Shown here piece after piece: positions 61,661-64,000 of a stretch of DNA of 64,000 nucleotides; positions within the stretch are counted from its first letter, which is position 1, and each line of letters opens with the position of its first letter. Under the pieces are notes generated by a model, which worked only from the letters and a program-made list of their open reading frames with translations, did not search any database and was not told the DNA's origin. Position numbers and translations under genes: made by a program. The stretch comes from Cardinalis cardinalis (lineage: Eukaryota > Chordata > Aves > Passeriformes > Cardinalidae): assembly GCA_014549065.1 (NCBI GenBank), contig JACDOX010000087.1:1902931-1966930 (forward strand). The letters run 5' to 3'.

Positions 61661-62869
61661 TCAGCTCCTCACTGGCTCTCTCTCGGGATGGGGAGAGCCT
61701 GAAGGACGCCAGCCAGGTGCTCAGACCTGCGCTGGGTGTTAACATGGGAGAACAAGCTTTGAAAACTCCCTCAGTCCCCATGGGCATTTGGCAAGCCCCA
61801 GGTACTAGCACACAATTAACAGTTTCTGCTGGAGAGCCCAGAAATAAGAAAGAAATGCTGTAGGTCAAGTTTCACAGACTGCCATCTGTCCCCCCAGTTA
61901 CAACAGTTCTTCCCACTGATAGCCTCAGATCATATTTATTTCCAACTATTTCCAAGACTTCCATAACAGCAAACTACCATTTTAAGACCAGAAAAAACTT
62001 AACTCCTAAATACCATGATTTATCACAAGAAAAACAGGTGCAAGTGTTTGTGGGTGCCTCTCCCTCACCTGATTTCACACAAAGAAATTTAATACCACAT
62101 CAATACTGTTGGTGCAACAAAAGGACCTAAAGTTTTCAGGTCTGACCACTACCTTTAGGTTTTATAAGAAAGGTGTTCTGACAAAAAAAAAAAAGGTATT
62201 ATTGTATCAATTTTCTAAAAAGCCCAATCAAACTAACTAGAAAAAGTATTTGCTGAAGTATTACTGGAATATTTGCAGTAGCCAAAGATGTCAGACATTA
62301 AATACCTTTACTTTTTTCAGTAAATACTTCACAGCTGGTATCTTCTTCCACTCAGGATTTAGCTGGAGTGCCTCAAAATGTGCCAAAAAAACCCCAATCC
62401 TTGCAAAAAAAAAATATCCCCAAAACAGTAAAACCCCAGAGAAAGCTTCCTTATCATACACACAATTTCTTCCTTTCTTAAAAGGGAAATAAAAATCACA
62501 TTGAGAGTCAGCTTTCAGTCTAGGCAGATGTAAACACCTGAAAGCAACCATCCCACTGCCCACTCCATGTAAACTGCATCCTTTGCCACCAAAGCTCAGC
62601 CAGGCTCAGGAGAAACCTGTGAGCAATGTGGCAGGAAGCAGAAAATGCTCCTCCCCAAAACAACTGAGAAATAACTGAGGTTATAATTAAGATGGTAAGC
62701 TACATGAAATACTTTTCTATCCCTGAACTAATCCTACAGGCTCTTTGATAGAAGCCACTGAGAGCAGTGTTCCCCATCTGTCAATCTGTGGAGTAATAGA
62801 ATAGATCTGAAGTAGCAAAAAAATCTCTTCAGCCTCTTTACTGTAGGTAATCTCTGGAGCTNCAGCTTA

Positions 62870-62930
62870 GTTCATAGAATCATNAAGGTTGGAAAAGANC
62901 TCCAAGANCACNGANTCCAAAGTAAGACCA
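62870..62930 (-). mobile_element. CR1 LINE 3' tip
   Basis: ttcatagaatcat, aggttggaaaaga and ctccaaga in reverse orientation, with five Ns in about 32 bases. Confidence 0.8.
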
Positions 62931-63852
62931 ATCTACAAATTCCTAGCAAACAGAAGAAAACCCAAAGCCATATACTTAATGTTTCAAGCTGCAGAAATTC
63001 AGACCAAGAAAGTGCTGTACNATTCACATGCTGGTCAAACACCACCTCAAAGTTGGTACAACTCTGTTTTTCTTCCCCCAGTTTCTATCTGCTTTTTACT
63101 GAACGCAAATCCAGTGCTGTGCATCCAAATGGCCCAGACTAACTGGATCCAGATAGCAACAAGCACCAAAAAATTTAAAGAAAATTAACAAACATAGTNA
63201 TATATTCTTCTAAGTCCCCGAACTGCTGGCTGAGGACACTGCCCCCACCACCAGCCCTAGAAGACAAAGCCAACACAAGCTGACACCAGGTCCTCGTTGC
63301 TACATGAACACACCACACAGTTTTATCTTTGACTACTTCTACATGTCCTTTGATGAGCAAGGAACAAGTGAAGGTTCTTCCTGCACAGATAACCCAGAAA
63401 AAGCAAAAAAACCCTAATTCCAAGGTGGAGTACAAGTACATTTAGGTACATAAAAATATATACATACATATGATGCCATATCATAGAAAAGGTACAGGCT
63501 TTAAAATGCACATTGATGACTTTCCTACAGAATCTCCACTGCAGATAAGAATTTCTTTAAGAACTGTTTATAACCTTAGGTCTCTTTCAGAGCAGGGAAG
63601 AAAAAACAACACCAAACCTCCAAAACAAACAAACAAAGCCACAANCAACCAAACTCCCAAACACCAGTGTTTTATAGTTACTAAATAAACAACCTGAAGT
63701 ACTGGAGCTTCACAGCATCCCCATCATACTCTGACANAGATCCTGCCAGTCTGATTAGGCAGCTCTGCATATTTCCATTACATCAGAAAGCTGCAGCATC
63801 TTTGAGTCTTAAGATAAGCAAGCCNAGCCCACAGATCCATCAGCTGAAACTC

Positions 63853-64000
63853 AGCTTAGGTGCCAGGCATGGTCTCAAAACTGCCCTTATCTCCTCAAAA
63901 GGTTGTGGGCAGATCTCTCAGTTTTCTTTACAGGTTTCCCAATTTTTTTCAACAAGAAATAAATTAGTGTTGATGTAACAAATCAACACAGTAGCATCAT
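63853..64000 (+). mobile_element. Inverted copy of the repeat at 53153-53296, cut by window edge
   Basis: The reverse complement of this segment matches 53153-53296 almost base for base, apart from a 3-base indel, a few changes and the Ns there. Shared text includes gagatctgcccacaaccttt and accatgcctggcacct on the other strand. The element continues past 64000. Confidence 0.85.

Larger units (their letters stand above)
41741..64000. other. DIP2A first intron, partial (over 22 kb)
   Basis: No exon encoding the DIP2A start (a GC-rich exon ending in an ELELELSEG-like sequence is expected) is found here. The recognised contents are CR1 tips, two ERVL-type LTRs, an ERVL pol remnant and an inverted LTR pair. 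The stretches 41741-47600, 48660-52020 and 53600-58550 show no recognised gene. Confidence 0.65.

Noticed and set aside
41741..64000. A search for the first coding exon of DIP2A within the window
   Set aside because: No segment encodes the acidic ELELELSEG-like end followed by a GT donor in the right phase, and no CpG island is present. It must lie beyond 64000.
1..64000. CRISPR arrays, bacterial operons, tRNA or rRNA genes
   Set aside because: No regularly spaced repeats, ribosome-binding-site-led gene runs, or tRNA/rRNA cores were seen; the sequence is vertebrate intronic DNA.

Overview
The window is 64 kb of bird nuclear DNA, most likely from a songbird. The background is AT-rich and non-coding. 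It holds many short CR1 LINE tails and endogenous-retrovirus LTR pieces of the types common in passerine genomes. There is one intron-rich vertebrate gene and no bacterial-style coding. Most open reading frames longer than 60 codons are chance.

The gene lies on the minus strand. It is DIP2A (disco-interacting protein 2 homolog A). I located 23 consecutive coding exons between 41740 and 907. Each was checked for AG acceptor, GT donor and reading phase, and the phases join without a break. Together they give 2,852 coding bases, about 950 codons. That covers the end of the DMAP1-binding N-terminus, the serine-rich linker, all of the first adenylation-like (FAAL-type) domain and the linker before the second. 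The first coding exon should lie beyond 64000. The exons for the second adenylation-like domain should lie left of position 1. I number the exons 2 to 24 on the assumption that only one coding exon is missing upstream.

Layout, left to right: 1-906, intron downstream of exon 24; 907-4620, exons 24-19; 4621-10622, a 6-kb intron; 10623-19478, exons 18-6 packed tightly; 19479-41668, exons 5-3 in long introns with CR1 and LTR pieces; 41669-41740, exon 2; 41741-64000, more than 22 kb of the first intron. That intron contains two related ERVL-type LTRs (52027 and 61458), a decayed ERVL pol remnant (about 60210-61340) and part of a second LTR family present as an inverted pair (53153-53296 and 63853-64000).

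The most interesting feature is a 63-bp tandem duplication at 1002-1127 that copies the 3' splice site of exon 24. The duplicated unit is a multiple of three and has no stop codon. The upstream acceptor would therefore insert 21 in-frame, mostly hydrophobic residues between the two adenylation-like domains. Also notable are a CpG-dense patch beside a 116-117-bp tandem repeat just upstream of exon 5, and the non-random spread of single Ns. The Ns are rare in exons, fall at third codon positions there, and cluster in multi-copy repeats.
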